Assembly (NCBI RefSeq): GCF_042100115.1
Contig: NC_091275.1
Span: 1,488,001-1,552,000 of the forward strand
Length of the DNA stretch: 64,000 nt
Direction: 5' to 3'
DNA from: Alternaria dauci
Lineage: Eukaryota; Ascomycota; Dothideomycetes; Pleosporales; Pleosporaceae
Part shown: piece by piece, positions 11,633 through 22,611 of the stretch
How positions within the stretch are numbered: position 1 is the first letter of the stretch
How the letters are laid out: every line of letters starts with the position of its first letter
Program-made: the position numbers and the translations under genes
Notes under the pieces: generated by a model
What the model saw: the letters and a program-made list of their open reading frames with translations, nothing else
The model's database searches: none
What the model was told of the DNA's origin: nothing

Positions 11633-11695
11633 TCTTGTCCTTTGGTGTAGGACGCCGACGGCTTTCCTTTCTCTGCATCGCCGATTCTCGCAAAA

Positions 11696-12160
11696 ATGGC
11701 AACCATACCACAAAAACAAGACTTTCAAGATTCCATAGATGCTGTTACTATGACGATGGCGACAACGACGACGACGGATGAATCGGTGAGGCGAGGTCTG
11801 TCCCAAAGACTGCGACGCGTGCGAAGGAAGCCGGGGTTGGAACAACTGGGCAGTCAAGACGATGGTGTTGCCACGGCAGCTCCCCGCAAACAAGGACACA
11901 ACAGAGCAAACACATGGGCAAACGAATGGTGCCAGGCCATCACATTGCCCACGAGCCTGAGCGAACCACAGCTTTTGCAGCGTGCACAAAGACACACCGC
12001 AGACGTTCCGAGCACGGAAAGACGGAAGCAGAAGCTTGAAGAGCAACGGGCATTGTGGGAGTCGACTCTCCCTAAGAGTTCATCAGACCACATGGGCTAT
12101 TTCTCAACCGGGCATCATTTTGATCATGTGCATCCCGATGAGACGACGTCGTCGCCGTGA
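11696..12160 (+). CDS. Hypothetical basic protein, or alternative 3' exon of the PPZ gene
   Basis: A 154-codon frame from ATG 11696. It has charged, protein-like composition: [16 protein letters not shown], then [16 protein letters not shown], ending in [11 protein letters not shown] recognise no domain. The frame is open 15 codons further upstream to 11651, directly after a good acceptor (TTTGGTGTAG), and that acceptor is in the same phase as the PPZ donor at 11517/11518. It could therefore be an alternative terminal exon extending the phosphatase by about 169 residues. As a separate gene it would leave only 64 bp for the PPZ 3' end and its own promoter. Either reading is possible. Confidence 0.45.
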   Translation: MATIPQKQDFQDSIDAVTMTMATTTTTDESVRRGLSQRLRRVRRKPGLEQLGSQDDGVATAAPRKQGHNRANTWANEWCQAITLPTSLSEPQLLQRAQRHTADVPSTERRKQKLEEQRALWESTLPKSSSDHMGYFSTGHHFDHVHPDETTSSP

Positions 12161-12618
12161 AGGAGCTCGCACGGACGTTTCAATCTCATTATCTCTTTAC
12201 TTCACTATATTTGTATCGCGCATTAACAGGCGTCGGCGCACAGCGATATGACGCATGGGTGTTGGCAGCCTAGTCGCCCATCGGACTATGAATGCTTGGA
12301 CTGAGACGATTCTTTTCTTACCATACTCCATTTACAGTATTGACAGACGAAGCGGGTTGTATAGTATACAGCATACTGATGACATGTCATCGTGTTCAAA
12401 TTAACCTTGTTCTTGGAGCCATCGTTCTCGTGTCCTTGTGTCATACAAGAGACTATTAATGCATACCTTTTATATAGTCGCTGCTGAAATTGATGATTGT
12501 ATCGTCTTTACAATGAAGAGACTGTACAGAGCGGTGTGCACATACATCCTTCCGAGGCCTGATATGTTCATGTTCGCGTGCATAGAAGGCTTTTGGTAGG
12601 ACCTGTCTCGGTAGAGTC
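12161..12618. other. Convergent intergenic region
   Basis: Contains the 3' flanks of the rightward ORF ending at 12160 and of the leftward cupin gene. It is A/T-richer than its surroundings and holds no gene, repeat or RNA that I can support. Confidence 0.5.
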
Positions 12619-13147
12619 TTAGTCCTTTGACCAACCCTCGAGGTTCTGAACGATGGGATTTCTACCACCCCTTGTGATGATCCAAACCACATCCTCGTCA
12701 CTGTCATTAACCTCTTGATGCTCTGCATACGCGGGTATAAGTGCAAAATCTCCCGGTGCTAGCTCTTGTCTCTTGTTACCGTTTGATCCGCTCACAATGG
12801 CGCCATGGCCCTTTGCTGCGTATACAATGGTATCTGCCAAGTTGTTAGATTGCTGATTCTGCAAGATTGCACGATCGCTGGTTCATGTATATAGAAGGGA
12901 GGATACGGGCACTGTTCGAGACGCGCCTTCTTCGCCGTGATGGTGGACTGCAGAGGATGTATGAGGTTTTGCAATCATGACTATGGCCGTCAGCAGTCGT
13001 GGTGTTGGTGATGTATATCGGCCTACCAGTGCCACATAACTGATCTGACATGTCTACAATTGCGGGCATGCGAATCATGCCATCGGTCTGCGGACCATCC
13101 GGAGCCTGGATCTCGGATCCTTTCTTTACCTGCACCTCTCGAGACAT
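12619..13147 (-). CDS. Small single-domain cupin protein
   Basis: Cupins are beta-barrel proteins that usually hold a metal through conserved His and Glu; the reaction here is unknown. Three exons on the minus strand: 13147-13027, 12980-12927 and 12833-12619; 129 aa. Assembled, it reads VMIAKPHTSSAVHHHGEE/DTIVYAAKGHG, then LAPGDFALIPAYAEHQEVN. These match cupin motif 1 (HHxGE with distal G) and motif 2 (PGD...P...H). The second intron needs a GC donor (AAG/GCGCGT) with a CTAAC branch 10 nt before its acceptor. A GT-AG alternative (GTATCC...TTGCAG) also keeps frame but inserts about 14 residues beside the metal site. Start: the ATG giving MSREVQVKK; the frame is open further upstream. It diverges from the cytochrome b5-ACAD gene. 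Confidence 0.82.
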
Positions 13148-13784
13148 GGCGTTTGGCAGACGTACTGAATCATGAACAGCCGGTACGTAGAAGAGGCCAT
13201 GACAAAGTCGTTGGAGGCGTCGAGCTATGACGCAGGCTTGATGCGGAGACCCCACACGCGACGCGCTGGAAGAATAACCAGTCAACTTTGCCTAGGGTCC
13301 TAGCTCGACAAGGCTCAGGATCCGAGTAACCATGTCAAGGGGTCAAGCATCTGAAAGTCAGCGAGTGTGCTTGTTGGCATGTGACGGATGCGCGCTGCGC
13401 AAATGTCGACACGTGAGCGTCCTAAAGTAGCAGCGTTGAAACGACCTCGGCATCTACGCGTATGACGTTAAGTTGCAAACAGCAAGTCACCCGGTCATTG
13501 ACAGCAGCAACCAATCGCAGCACTTGCAAAGTAACGCACGAGATCATCAGACAACGGCTCGCTGCACTCCGGAATGCGCTATCTGCGGCCGACCTTCAGC
13601 AGCTGGCCATGGGCGGGTTCCCCGGATTACCTTGGCGTGGAGTAGTTGCTAGCATGTGAAAGGATCCCGAAACTTGCTAAGCCTCTTATAAGTCAGTAAG
13701 GACTGTCTGGTGATTAACGACACCCCCGTCCTTCTGCTCTCCTTACTCAAACCCTCTCCTTTGTCTGCACATTGAAACATCAAC
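13148..13784. promoter_or_regulatory. Divergent promoter region cupin / cytochrome b5-ACAD
   Basis: About 640 bp between divergent starts. A CCAAT pentamer lies at 13510-13514 and a TTATAA motif at 13686-13691, about 95 bp before the rightward ATG. Both are simple matches, not tested sites. Confidence 0.45.
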
Positions 13785-15603
13785 ATGTCGAAACGCTTCT
13801 CAGTAGCTGACGTCGCCTCGCACAAGACTGCGAGCGACCTGTGGATCATTGTAGACGAGGATGTCTACGATCTGACCAACTTCCAGGAAGAGCATCCCGG
13901 AGGAAAGAAGAGTATGCTGGTGCTTGTTCTGCAAACCTCGAAACCAAAGCTAACGGTTGCCAGTTCTCTCGCGCGTCGCAGGAAAGGACGCCTCAAAGCA
14001 GTTCTGGAAATACCACAACGACAGCATCCTCAAGAAGTACCAGAAGCTACAGGTCGGATCGCTAGACACAAAGGCTGCTCCCCCTGCTCCCCCTGCAACG
14101 GCTGCTCCCGAGCAGAAGGCGGAGACGAAGAAGGATGTGGTCAAGCCAGAGGCCAACTCGGGTGTTGTAGCGCCACAGCCAACCGAGGCTGCTGCTGAGG
14201 AGGCGGAGCCTTTCGATGCTTATGGCGACCTTATCCCTTACGCAGATCCATCGTGGTACCAAACAGTACGTCGGCCTACACACGGCACATTGGCATTGCT
14301 AACACAAAGTGCAGTACCACTCTCCCTACTTCAACGATACGCACGCAGCCCTCCGCGATGAAGTCCGCCAATGGGTCGAAGAGAAACTCATGCCCAACGT
14401 GACAGAATGGGACGAAGCAAAGAAAATACCCGACGAGATATACCAGGAAATGGGCGACCGTGGATACCTCGCTGGTATGCTGGGCATCCACTTTCCCAAA
14501 GAGTTGACAGACCGGAGAGTGCAGTGTGTGCCGCCGGAGAAGTGGGATCACTTCCACGAGATGATCATCACAGATGAGCTGTCAAGAACAGGCAGCGGTG
14601 GTCTCGTCTGGGGCCTGATCGGAGGATACGGCATCGGCGCACCGCCTCTGTTCAAGTTCGGCAAGAAGGAGCTTATCCAGCGCATTGGACCAGATATCCT
14701 GAGCGGAAAGAAGAGGATCTGTCTCGCCATCACTGAGCCTGGTACGTTCTGCCATTCTGGTTGCAATTCCCCATCAATTTACTGACTGTAACAGATGCCG
14801 GTAGCGACGTTGCGAACTTGGGCTGCGAAGCCAAGCTCTCCGAAGACGGAAAACACTACATCGTAAACGGCGAGAAGAAGTGGATCACCAACGGCATTTG
14901 GTCCGACTACTTCACAACCGCTGTACGCACTGGTGGCGAGGGCATGAACGGTGTTTCCGTGCTCTTGATCGAGCGCAGCGCCGGTGGTGTCTCCACACGC
15001 AAGATGGACTGCCAAGGTGTATGGAGCAGCGGTACCACCTACGTGACGTTTGAAGACGTCAAGGTCCCTGTGGAGAACCTGATCGGCAAAGAGAACCAAG
15101 GCTTCAAGGTTGTCATGACAAACTTCAACCACGAGCGTATCGGCATCATCATCCAATGTCTGCGCTTCTCCCGTGTTTGCTACGAGGAAAGCGTGAAATA
15201 CGCACACAAGCGCAAGACATTTGGCAAGCGCCTCATCGACCACCCCGTCATTCGCCTCAAACTGGCACACATGGCCCGCCAGATTGAAGCGAGTTACAAT
15301 TGGATGGAGAACCTCATCTACCAGTGTCAGAAGATGGACGAGATGGAGGCTATGTTGAAGCTTGGTGGCGCTATTGCCAGCTTGAAGGCGCAGAGTACCA
15401 CAACGTTCGAGTTCTGTGCTAGAGAAGCAAGTCAGATCTTTGGTGGTCTGAGTTACAGCCGCGGTGGACAGGGCGCGAAGGTGGAGAGGCTATATAGGGA
15501 TGTCAGGGCCTATGCCATCCCCGGTGGCAGTGAGGAAATTATGTTGGACTTGTCGATTAGACAGGCGCTGCGGGTACACAAGATGATCGGTATGAAGCTG
15601 TAA
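13785..15603 (+). CDS. Cytochrome b5-acyl-CoA dehydrogenase fusion protein
   Basis: Four exons: 13785-13911, 13964-14265, 14315-14741, 14795-15603; 554 aa. The N-terminal 90 residues are a cytochrome b5 domain with the heme-binding HPGGKK (His about 37), starting MSKRFSVADVASHKTASDLWIIV. An Ala/Pro/Lys/Glu linker (about 90-135) leads to a full acyl-CoA dehydrogenase: N-terminal helical domain, FAD-binding ITEPDAGSDVANL and WITNG, and the C-terminal domain with RQAFGK-like KRKTFGKRL and the end IPGGSEEIMLDL. Such fusions are known in fungi; the b5 part presumably handles electrons from the flavin, but the acyl substrate and compartment are not evident. I see no mitochondrial presequence and no clear C-terminal SKL-type signal. 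All introns are 49-53 nt. Confidence 0.93.
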
Positions 15604-16592
15604 ATAGTCACAGCGTCAGTTTGAGTCATTTGTACCAATATCTTGCATCATGTTCGATTGCGAAGCTTCGGTTGCTTCAGAATGCCGATTCTAGGGCGAT
15701 GGTGCCAGTCGCCAGAGCGGACGGCTAAACTCGTTTTTATGATTGGAAAATCTGTCATCTCTCCACCACATCGGTTTTGCAACGCAACCCAACAGTTACC
15801 ACAAACGGTCGCGGTCTTTCGACCCGGACACCGAGTCGAAATCTAAGCCATCCGTGACATGCCGCCAGCCCTGAGTTCGGGTTGATGACCCCCGCGGAAG
15901 CCCCACCAGCCGCAGTTCCATCTACGGCAGTTGCTGCCCAGCTGCCGATACTATGGTTGAAGCAACTTGTGACTGCATCAGGATTACATCGCGATACCTT
16001 ACTGGTTGTCTCACAACGGCAAAGACTATCCTTACGCCATCTCTGTGATATGTCCAGGCGTCCTGAGTCTAGGTTTTTACCCATACAACGTATAGATGAC
16101 AGACATGCAGGGTACATTGTCTCCACGTGTATGATGAATGCTCTCTCGATGTATTCATCAGAAGTCGCGATGCGGGGAGAAGATCGTTCTAATCAATTGA
16201 TTAGCAGGGTCCGCTCTTTTGACGCAGCGTGCTACGAAGCTGGCCTTGCAATGGGTCATTCTAGCTCTAGATGCCGACCTCGCCGCAGTACTGGTAGCTA
16301 CACAGGAAGCGGGGTACAAAGCAGAGCGATCAAACTTTGGGTCAAGAGTAACATGGCTCAATATATCACCATATCTGCATCTGGAAGCGAAACGGATCAT
16401 GTATCACCGATATGAAACCCAATCAACAGCTGACCGGGGACGACAACTCAGCTCGCGTATGAAGCATAAAGATCAAATACTGGTATAAAGTTTGGAAGGA
16501 ACGTGTAGAAGCATACAGTTATCCATCGCAGTCTCGACGAGGTCAGACATATTACATCCTCCGTACAGGACAGATTCACACCAACACACAAA
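15604..16592. promoter_or_regulatory. Intergenic region with a candidate TATA box
   Basis: About 990 bp between genes on the same strand. A TATAAAG motif at 16484-16490 lies about 105 bp before the oxygenase ATG and is a plausible TATA box. Open frames in both directions are unremarkable, and no repeats were seen. Confidence 0.45.
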
Positions 16593-17753
16593 ATGGCTCC
16601 CGTGTCCGAAGTGCCCCGAAAGGTTGAATGGAACGGCAAGCAGGTCCCCGTCTACCCTATGGAGACGATCGACTTCTCTGCTATCCTCTCCCAAGAGCCT
16701 GCCGAGCTTGAGAAGCTTCTCCAGTGCTGCAAAGAAGAAGGTTTCTTCTACCTGGATCTCAACAATGTCGATGGACGTCGGTTCATAGATGATCATCAGG
16801 AGCTGTTGAAGCTTATGTACCGATTTTTCGAGTCTCCTCTTGAGGTCAAGAACGAGTACGGACTGATCGCTCCTCATCTTGGGTAAGTTTGGAAGTTAGA
16901 TAGCACTTGCTCTCTCCAAATACTTATGGATTTCAGATACGAGCCAGTCGGTTCGCGTAACGGTGTTCTCGAGGATACACGGGATGGCTATGAGATGGTC
17001 AAGGTATCTCGCGATGAGATTCAACGCGAGTCCCCTCATATTCCTCGTAACATCAAGAACAGCGGTGACCTCAAGATCCTCGAGAATGCAATCTCTGGCA
17101 ACAACATCATAGGAAAGGCCATTCTGGCAGCTCTTTCAACAGCGTTCGGCCTTACCGGTGCTGCGCGCTTCGAAAACTTGCACCGCAACCACCGCCCTTC
17201 GACAAGCACTTTATCCATGATGCACTATATTCCATCCAACCCTGCCAAAGACGGCAACGTCGGCCACCAGAAGCACACCGACATTAGTTCGTTGACTGTG
17301 CTCTTTACTGAGCAGTGGGGTCTCCAGATCCGCCCACCCGGCAGCAAGGAATTTGGCTTTGTCGAGCCCAAGAAAGGCCAAGCTATCATCAACGTCGGTG
17401 ACTCTCTGCGCTTCGCTAGTGGCCACACTTTCCAGTCGTGCATTCATCGTGTTGTGCCATACAACTACAGCGAACACCGCTACTCCGTTGCCTACTTCCT
17501 CCGCGCTGAGGACGAGACCATGTTTCAGGACAGCGAGGGCAGATTCGTCACAGCACGCACGTGGCATGATGAGAAGTTTTTGGCTTTCCTTGCATCGCCT
17601 GCGGACCAGGCCGCTGCTCCAAGCTCCATGTTGTTGGGTGGCATGCAAGAGGACGAGACTGATGTTTACAGCCTTCCCCAGCCAAAGCCTGTTGCTGCGG
17701 ATGCGGCTAAGAGCTCTGCTGTCGAAGTGACCGCCGTTGAGGTTAGTGCTTAA
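16593..17753 (+). CDS. 2-oxoglutarate/Fe(II)-dependent oxygenase (isopenicillin N synthase-like)
   Basis: Two exons, 16593-16882 and 16937-17753; 368 aa. The N-terminal DIOX_N region begins VYPMETIDFSAIL and includes EEGFFYLDLNNVDG. The double-stranded beta-helix core has the facial triad HTD (about residue 210) and the distal His in CIHRVV (about 265), followed by RYSVAYF, whose Arg-x-Ser binds 2-oxoglutarate. The last 50 residues are Ala/Val-rich and extend past the fold. Enzymes of this family hydroxylate, desaturate or cyclise small molecules; the substrate here is unknown. It lies between a b5-ACAD gene and an extracellular-type peptidase, with no obvious pathway link. Confidence 0.92.
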
Positions 17754-18168
17754 TCAAAGCGCCTCTGGTTCATGTGTCCCGTGGCATGATTTTGTCAAAT
17801 GTCTCAAACAAATTGTATATATCAAGCACAATGTGTTATTCAGGAGTATATATGGCTGTGCGTCATCTTCAATGTCCAATGGTGTCGCTATCACAGGGTC
17901 AATATTAATTCCCTGAATACAAATATGATATCCTATGTTACATCATGGTTCATATGCACACGGGCATTATGACCTTGCATGTAAGTGCATATGGCGAATC
18001 TTCCACCGAACGCAACGTCGGAATATAGTACATTGGCTGGGATGTGTCAAAAAACTAACCTGGATATTGGCTAAAACAAAATGCGCACTTGCCGCCACTT
18101 GGCACTATGTAATCTTCGGAGAACCTGGTTGACACAACAGCATCATCGTCTGCAAGAGTAGCATTGGA
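17754..18168. other. Short intergenic region
   Basis: About 415 bp, A/T-rich, between two rightward genes. Nothing beyond presumed 3' and 5' flanks was seen. Confidence 0.5.
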
Positions 18169-20559
18169 ATGATCACCATGCTACTCATTTTGACATTACT
18201 ATGTGTTCTCACTGTCTACGCATGTGACAAAGAACACCATTACCGGCACCATGATCGCCATCTGGAGCGACGCGATACTAGTCCTGTTTTCCCGCCGAGT
18301 TTGACGGTGAACGAAGAGCTTCTGGTATCTTCTTTCGATAACACGTCTCTAGCATCGTGGTCGAGCTACTACTGTAAGAAACAATCTGCTGATCTGCTGT
18401 TCTCATCCTTTGTAAATGCTCATTAGGTCTCTCAGCCCACAAACGGAACCTCGCAGGCGAAAGTGACACTGTTCCAAAGTGGACTGCCGAACGTTGGGCT
18501 GAACATGGATTTGAAACAAGACTAGACAGCTATCGTAGGTAATGTCTACCGGCAATTCAGATGTGTAAGCTGACCGAGCCCAAAGACGTTTACCTTGACT
18601 ACCCAGTCCATCGATCCCTTTCTCTCGACTACGGAAACGGTAGTATCTACCACGCAACCCTCGAAGAAGAAATACTCGAAGAAGATAAGCCTACTGGGGA
18701 TGCTGAGAGAGTTCCTGCTTTCCATGGGTACTCTGGATCAGGTAATGCATCGGCTGAGTACATCTACGTCGGTACGCATTTCCCTAAAAGAACATGTTTG
18801 AGATCAGAACCTGAGTTCATCAGGCCGAGCTTCCCAAGAAGACTTCAAACGTCTCCGTGCTCTAAATATCACCCTTGAAGGGAAGATTGCTCTAGCAAAA
18901 TACGGCGGCCCATTTCGCGGTCTCAAAGTAAAGAATGCACAAACTTTTGGCATGGTCGGAGCTGTCATCTTTACCGATCCGGGAGATGACAGAAACATGA
19001 CAGCTCGAAACTACGCTACGTACCCCGATGGACCTGCAAGAAATCCAACGAGTATTCAGAAGGGAAGCGTGATGGATTTGAGCACTTATCCTGGAGATCC
19101 AACGACACCGGGATATCCGTCCAAAGAGGGGGTGGAGAGGAAGGAGAAGAAGACTGTACCAAAGATTCCGAGTCTACCAATCTCTTGGGTTGAAGCGAAA
19201 CCACTGTTGGTCGCTTTGAATGGCCATGGTGTTGATGCAAAGACCATGGATCGATCGAATTGGGTGGGTGCGATAGAAGGCGTCGATTACAGCACTGGGC
19301 CGTCAAGAGCTGTGCTGTCGATGAGCAACATCATGAGGGATGAGATCAACTGGATTCACAATGCTGTTGGTATTTTGAATGGCACGAATGAAGATGAAGT
19401 TGTTATCGTAGGCAACCACCACGATTCTTGGATGATCGGCGGAGCTGGTAAATCGCAGAGGGCAAGAAAATGCGTCGAGGAGTTCACTGACGTCTATAGC
19501 CGATCCACACTCCGGTTCCGCGATTCTCATTGAGTTGGCTAAAGCCATCGGCACTCTATTGAAGACCGGTTGGAAACCAAAGCGGACGATTGTGCTCTGC
19601 AGTTGGGATGCCGAGGAATACGGCCTGGTCGGCAGGTGAGTCATGTCAACACAGCTGAGAACATTCTGACTGAGATTCGCAGTACCGAATGGGTCGAGGG
19701 ATATCTTCCCTGGTTGACGTCGTCTGCTGTATCTTACCTGAACATTGACGTTGGCGTAGCAGGCACCATTCCTGACTTCAGTGCCACCCCCGATCTCCAC
19801 GCCCTTACCACTTCCACAGCCCGAAAGGTCGTCTGGCCGCATGGTAGGAACCGCACATTGTACGATGTCTGGGAAGAAAAATCTGGTGAAATAGAGACAT
19901 TAGGTGCGCAAAGCGATTACACAGCTTTTGTGCATCGCGCTGGCATCTCCGCTATCGACATGGGCACCACGCGAGCACCTCTCGATCCAATATACCACAC
20001 GCACTCGAATTTCGATTCCTATCATTGGATGACCAAGTTTGCGGATCCAGGTTTCGTAATGCATACAGCCATTGGAAAGTTCCTTACGCTAATGTTGTAT
20101 CATTTAGTCGACGAGGAGATTGTACCGCTCGAGCCGGCGAACTATGGGGTGGAGATGCGAGCGTGGCTAGAAGGACTGGAAGATATTGTAAAAGACTTGA
20201 GTGCAGAGGCAGTTCTTGATCTTGGGGAGCTGGAGAACTCCATTGCTGTGTTCGAGGATGCAGCGCGGCAGTTCAAGGCTGCTCGCAACATGGCCGTCAG
20301 TTCAAACAGTTCGCTCCTGAGGACACAGCTGAACCACAAGGCTCGTGATTTTGGACGTGGGTTCGTCAGTGAAGGCGGCCTTCCGGGAAGAGAGTTCTAC
20401 AGACATCTCGTCTTCGCTCCTGGAATTGACACTGGATATGCACCGGTTACATATCCAGGAGTGACGGAGGCCATCGTTGCAGGAAATGTTACTCTCGCAC
20501 AGGAGTTTGTTGAGAAGACTGCAAAGGCGATATTGGCAGCTGCAAAGATTCTGTCCTAG
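18169..20559 (+). CDS. M28B zinc peptidase, glutamate carboxypeptidase II / transferrin-receptor-like
   Basis: Six exons: 18169-18373, 18427-18534, 18586-18771, 18824-19447, 19500-19635 and 19683-20559; 711 aa, with introns of 47-53 nt. It starts with a hydrophobic segment ([19 protein letters not shown]) that is a signal peptide or anchor. A PA (protease-associated) domain follows, with [10 protein letters not shown] and KIALAKYGG. The M28 domain has every expected metal or catalytic residue: His in NHHDSW (about 364), Asp in ADPHSGSA (about 375), Glu-Glu in [10 protein letters not shown] (about 411), Asp in YLNIDVG (about 441) and His in [12 protein letters not shown] (about 527). The spacing is very close to that of the human enzyme. 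A helical dimerisation domain ends the protein. It probably trims peptides in the secretory pathway, vacuole or outside the cell. Confidence 0.93.
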
Positions 20560-20742
20560 CAGACGAACGTATGTCAGATTTCGAGAGTAGCAAAAAGCCC
20601 TGCAAGAGAACATGGTTGGCTTTGATTACACTACACGATTGAGACTGACCTTTTTCATTGAGCATAGGCCATCTCACATCCCCCATATATGAAGCTGTCA
20701 TAGTAGACGGTATGCTAATCGGCGTTCACTTCATGAACCATG

Positions 20743-21488
20743 CTAGTTCCCATGTTTCTCGGCGACTTCTTTCTGACCCTTTTGCACCCACTCTTTGAAC
20801 GGATCCTGTACATCCGGATCCTTCCTCAGTCTCTCGATCTGATCGCCACCCGACGGGACCAAAAGGCCGTTTTGCACAGCATCTCTCTTCTCGATCCTTT
20901 CGCACCACTCTGTCAGCTTCAGAAACTCTTTCAGCTCAATTCCCGCCCATGGTGCCCAGCGAACCCAGGTAAACGTCGTGATCTCTGCTATGCTGTACTT
21001 GCCATGACCCTTGCCTGCTAGATAATCTCTGTCTTGGAGGCGAGCTTCCAGTACAGAATATAGCCGCTTTGTCTCGTTCTTGTATCGCTTCATTCCGTAC
21101 TCGATCTCCTCGGGCGCATATCGCACAAAGTGGTTCGCCTGCCCTTGCATCGGGCCCAAGCCAGCATTCTGGAAGAAAAGCCACTGCATCGTTTCCATCT
21201 TCTCGTCACCATCTTGGAAGCTAAACCTGAAATCTCCGTCATAGTGCTCGGCAAGATAGAGGAGGATGGCCCCAGACTCAAAGACGGGATAGGAGTTGCG
21301 GTTGTGGTCTATGATGGCGGGGATGCGACCGTTGGGGTTGACTTTGAGGAAAGATGAAGACTTTGCTCGTCTTTGGAGAGGTCAATGGAAGTAGCATTGT
21401 AGGGAATGCCTAGTTCCTCGAGGAAGATGGAGATCTTCTGGCCATTTGGAGTGGCTGCTGTGAGAAGTTCGATATTGGAAGAAGGCAT
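20743..21488 (-). pseudogene. Glutathione S-transferase (Ure2/GTT type) with a one-base frameshift
   Basis: The plain ATG at 21488 opens MPSSNIELLTAATPNGQKIS, the start of a Ure2-type thioredoxin fold, and runs to about DLSKDEQ. From there the family sequence (SSSFLKVNPNGRIPAIIDHN, then FESGAILLYLAEHY) continues in another frame to the stop at 20743, with a normal C-terminal GST domain (MQWLFFQNAGLGPMQGQANHF). The break is at about 21355-21362, where the coding strand reads GAGCAAAG; one A fewer than expected shifts the frame. A 20-nt GT...AG stretch there is too short to be an intron and codes conserved residues. Otherwise the gene is intact at about 248 codons. It is either a young pseudogene or a sequencing error in an A run. 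Confidence 0.85.
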
Positions 21489-22371
21489 TCTTGTTGTCTC
21501 CCTGTTGCTTTCTGGGGTGTCTTCTGATAAAGTAAAAGTAGTAATTGGGAAGCACGGATGTTGGGGCGTTGGTGTTGTATAGTTGCATTGTACTTGCGTA
21601 CTTGTGTATCATGATGACGTGCGCTCGAAGTAGCTGCAAAATGCTGGCACAGTTCTACTGGCTGCATACAGCCTTAGGTGTCTCTCTTTGATCGCGGAAT
21701 GTTTCGCAAAGAGAACGGCATTAGCAGTTTCCTTAATCGCAACTTTGGAAACCCGAATTTCGGAAGTGGAGAGTTGATAGCCGACACGCGCGCGCATTTT
21801 GGTTGGCGCAGCACGACCGGTACCGGCAGTCGCGTGCCTCGCGACTTCGGGAGCTACCTTCTCAATACCTGAGTGTGCTACAAACGTATGGCAGCGCCCA
21901 GTCTGCCGCGACACATGAGCACTGTTCCTTCTCTTCTACGCCGCGTCCTTGCACATATCAACGTGTTAACAATCGCCGATAATGCGCTGGCACGTCGATG
22001 CGTAGACATGCCGTTCGTTTCGCGCAGCACTGAGTGGTCTGATTTTCTTTCGGGCCTTGGTCCATTTTGGCCCAAAACAGCAACCCATCATGCCACTTTC
22101 AAGACCACGCTCCAATCGATGTGTAAGGGGAGCGATGCATGTGACTTTACTTTGAGCGACTTTTGGAGCCTAAATTGTTGCTTCGCACGCGGAATTGAGG
22201 GTCTTTTGCCGTTGTACTCTTCTTCCTCACTCTTTACTCTACTCCCTGTCTTCTGCGTAACGTTGCCTCCCAGCCTATTATAGCCTATACTGTGCTCATC
22301 TCACCATTCAGCCTTCCTTTTGGAACAACAAAAACAACACAATCCGTCATAGCGAAAGAAATAAGCCCGCA
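21489..22371. other. Divergent intergenic region
   Basis: About 880 bp between the frameshifted GST and the small membrane-protein gene. No motif, repeat or further gene that I can support. Confidence 0.5.
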
Positions 22372-22611
22372 ATGATGATAACGCGTACCTTTTCCCTCAC
22401 AAACTTCCTCATCGGATCATCGGCCCTCTGCTTCCAGATATTCGTCCTCTACCCCTGGCACGAGAAGCTAGAAGAAGAGTTCTTGGAACTGAAAAAGGAG
22501 CATGCGAGGCTGCTAGAAGAAACACACTCGAGGCACAGGGATGAACTGAGGGGAATCAGGGAACAGCTGGAGCTGGCCAACGAGCGGAGGAAGACGGGGA
22601 AATTCTGGTAG
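22372..22611 (+). CDS. Small membrane protein with one TM segment and a coiled coil
   Basis: Intronless, 79 aa. MMITRTFSLTNFLIGSSALC begins an uncharged hydrophobic segment (about residues 8-28, FLIGSSALCFQIFVLYPW), followed by a highly charged helix of about 45 residues (EEEFLELKKEH... to ...LELANERRKTG) with heptad-like spacing, ending GKFW. The layout resembles small mitochondrial inner-membrane assembly factors, but I cannot assign a named family. The first of two adjacent ATGs is used. The pattern of a short N-terminal anchor and charged coil makes it more likely real than a chance frame. Confidence 0.65.
   Translation: MMITRTFSLTNFLIGSSALCFQIFVLYPWHEKLEEEFLELKKEHARLLEETHSRHRDELRGIREQLELANERRKTGKFW

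Noticed and set aside
21340..21362. A 20-nt GT...AG mini-intron explaining the GST frame change
   Set aside because: It is far below any known spliceosomal intron length here, and it would remove residues that belong to the conserved GST sequence.
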